Assembly: GCA_902489375.1 (NCBI GenBank)
Contig: CABTZP010000083.1
Location: 1-5,952 of the forward strand
Direction: 5' to 3'
Length of the DNA: 5,952 bases
Source of the DNA: an uncultured Tissierellia bacterium
GTDB taxonomy: Bacteria; Bacillota; Clostridia; Tissierellales; Peptoniphilaceae
A program made the position numbers and the translations under genes. This document shows positions 5,475 to 5,952 of this stretch, piece after piece. The notes under the pieces are model-generated. The model was not told the origin of the DNA and made no database searches. It worked only from the letters and a program-made list of their open reading frames with translations. How positions within the stretch are numbered: the first letter of the stretch is position 1; each line of letters opens with the position of its first letter.

Positions 5475-5822
5475 ATGCCGCTATTGCTCATACCAGTAAA
5501 TACTTGGTTTTTTCTGGGCATTACTGCCATAGCCATGGCAGTTTGTAATTTGGCCTCTGCATTTGTTTTCAAACGAGACCCTAAGTGGTTCCGCTTTTGT
5601 AGCTTGGCTTTAACGGCATTAACGGTTTGCACTTTTTTTAATGAAGTGGCGATCTACCTGCAGGAAACAATTGTAGAAGGCGTGGAGCCGATCCACAGCG
5701 GGATTGGCTCCATTTATGATGTTGCAATCCCAGGCGCGAAGATTTTTATGACGGCCACTCTCGCCTCCATTCTACTTAATGTTACAACGCTTATTCCTTG
5801 GAAAGGGAGTAAGAAGAAGTAG
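5475..5822 (+). CDS. Small three-helix membrane protein, paralogue B
   Basis: This 115-aa paralogue of the gene at 4930 has the same plan. Helices are at about 10-32, 38-58 and 89-108, with the basic linker KRDPKWFR (33-40) and a C-terminal KGSKKK. The first five residues are an extra hydrophobic extension. The predicted extracytoplasmic loop (about 57-88, with YLQETIVEGVEPIHSGIG) shares no obvious similarity with that of paralogue A and is four residues longer; similarity resumes at IPG. The ATG follows AAGGAG (5464-5469). It lies 15 bp after the secreted-peptide gene, so it may be that peptide's partner (immunity, export or sensing), which is inference. No known family is recognised. Confidence 0.85.
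   Translation: MPLLLIPVNTWFFLGITAIAMAVCNLASAFVFKRDPKWFRFCSLALTALTVCTFFNEVAIYLQETIVEGVEPIHSGIGSIYDVAIPGAKIFMTATLASILLNVTTLIPWKGSKKK
5571..5630 (+). repeat. Near-identical block 1, copy B (partner 5011-5070)
   Basis: This is the second copy of the linker/helix-2 block; the only difference is C at 5591 versus T at 5031. Confidence 0.9.
5742..5802 (+). repeat. Near-identical block 2, copy B (partner 5170-5230)
   Basis: This is the second copy of the helix-3 block, differing from copy A at four bases, at least two of them silent. Confidence 0.9.
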
Positions 5823-5827
5823 ACGGG

Positions 5828-5860
5828 CCGGCGACCTTTGAGCCGGATTTTATTCTTTTT
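5828..5860 (+). terminator. Candidate terminator after paralogue B
   Basis: CCGGC (5828-5832) pairs with GCCGG (5842-5846) across a 9-nt loop, followed by ATTTTATTCTTTTTT. The stem is short but all G-C, with a good T-rich tail, and it sits between the membrane gene and the tRNA promoter. Confidence 0.55.
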
Positions 5861-5868
5861 TATTCAAA

Positions 5869-5897
5869 TTGACAAGGGCAAAAGAAATCTGTATTAT
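5869..5897 (+). promoter_or_regulatory. Sigma-A promoter of tRNA-His
   Basis: A consensus -35 TTGACA (5869-5874), a 17-bp spacer and the -10 TATTAT (5892-5897, five of six) give a strong promoter. Initiation is expected around 5904, a few bases before the tRNA 5' end. Confidence 0.85.
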
Positions 5898-5911
5898 GGA
5901 ACTATTCTTGT

Positions 5912-5952
5912 GGTGGATGTGGCCTAGTTGGTTTAGGGCGCCAGATTGTGGC
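5912..5952 (+). tRNA. tRNA-His(GUG), 5' half, cut by the window end
   Basis: An encoded extra 5' G (G-1, 5912), a hallmark of tRNA-His, precedes the acceptor strand GTGGATG (5913-5919). The D-stem GCCT/GGGC (5922-5925, 5936-5939) encloses a loop with the invariant GG. The anticodon stem CCAGA (5941-5945) leads into the loop TTGTGGC, with U33 followed by anticodon GTG (5948-5950). The gene stops at position 38, so the 3' half lies outside the window. Confidence 0.92.

Noticed and set aside
5912..5952. tRNA-His as the attachment site of a mobile island containing the membrane paralogues
   Set aside because: Integration normally uses the tRNA 3' end, which faces away from these genes; no integrase or flanking repeat is visible in the window.

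Overview
The window looks like a chromosomal segment of a Bacillota (Firmicutes) bacterium. It has purine-rich Shine-Dalgarno sequences before its genes, a secreted ComEC-type metallo-beta-lactamase-fold lipoprotein followed by a DUF3006 protein, a divergent MocR regulator/pdxS pair (deoxyxylulose-5-phosphate-independent vitamin B6 synthesis), and a tRNA-His driven by a near-consensus sigma-A promoter. I cannot support a genus.

Left part (1-1712): a lipoprotein with a ComEC/Rec2-like hydrolase domain and a C-terminal Cys/His module, then a 69-aa DUF3006 protein. The two form a short rightward operon ending in a small hairpin.

Middle (1713-4320): a leftward PdxR/MocR-type regulator (GntR helix-turn-helix fused to a fold-type I aminotransferase domain) diverges from pdxS, the synthase subunit of PLP synthase. 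The 260-bp intergenic region holds overlapping candidate promoters, a tandem 14-bp direct repeat that could be the regulator's operator, and several small hairpins. In the regulator, the lysine that normally binds PLP is a glutamine (Q308). pdxS is followed by a strong hairpin and not by pdxT.

Right part (4320-5830): an AT-rich stretch with a broken gene whose C-terminus resembles DUF2599. Next come two small, three-helix membrane-protein paralogues. Their helices are nearly identical at the DNA level, but the predicted extracytoplasmic loop differs completely. A 43-aa secreted peptide gene lies just upstream of the second paralogue. This accessory cluster is the least explained part of the window. 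A toxin/immunity remnant or a peptide/membrane-partner system are both possible, and neither is proven.

Right edge (5869-5952): promoter and 5' half of tRNA-His(GUG), cut by the window end.
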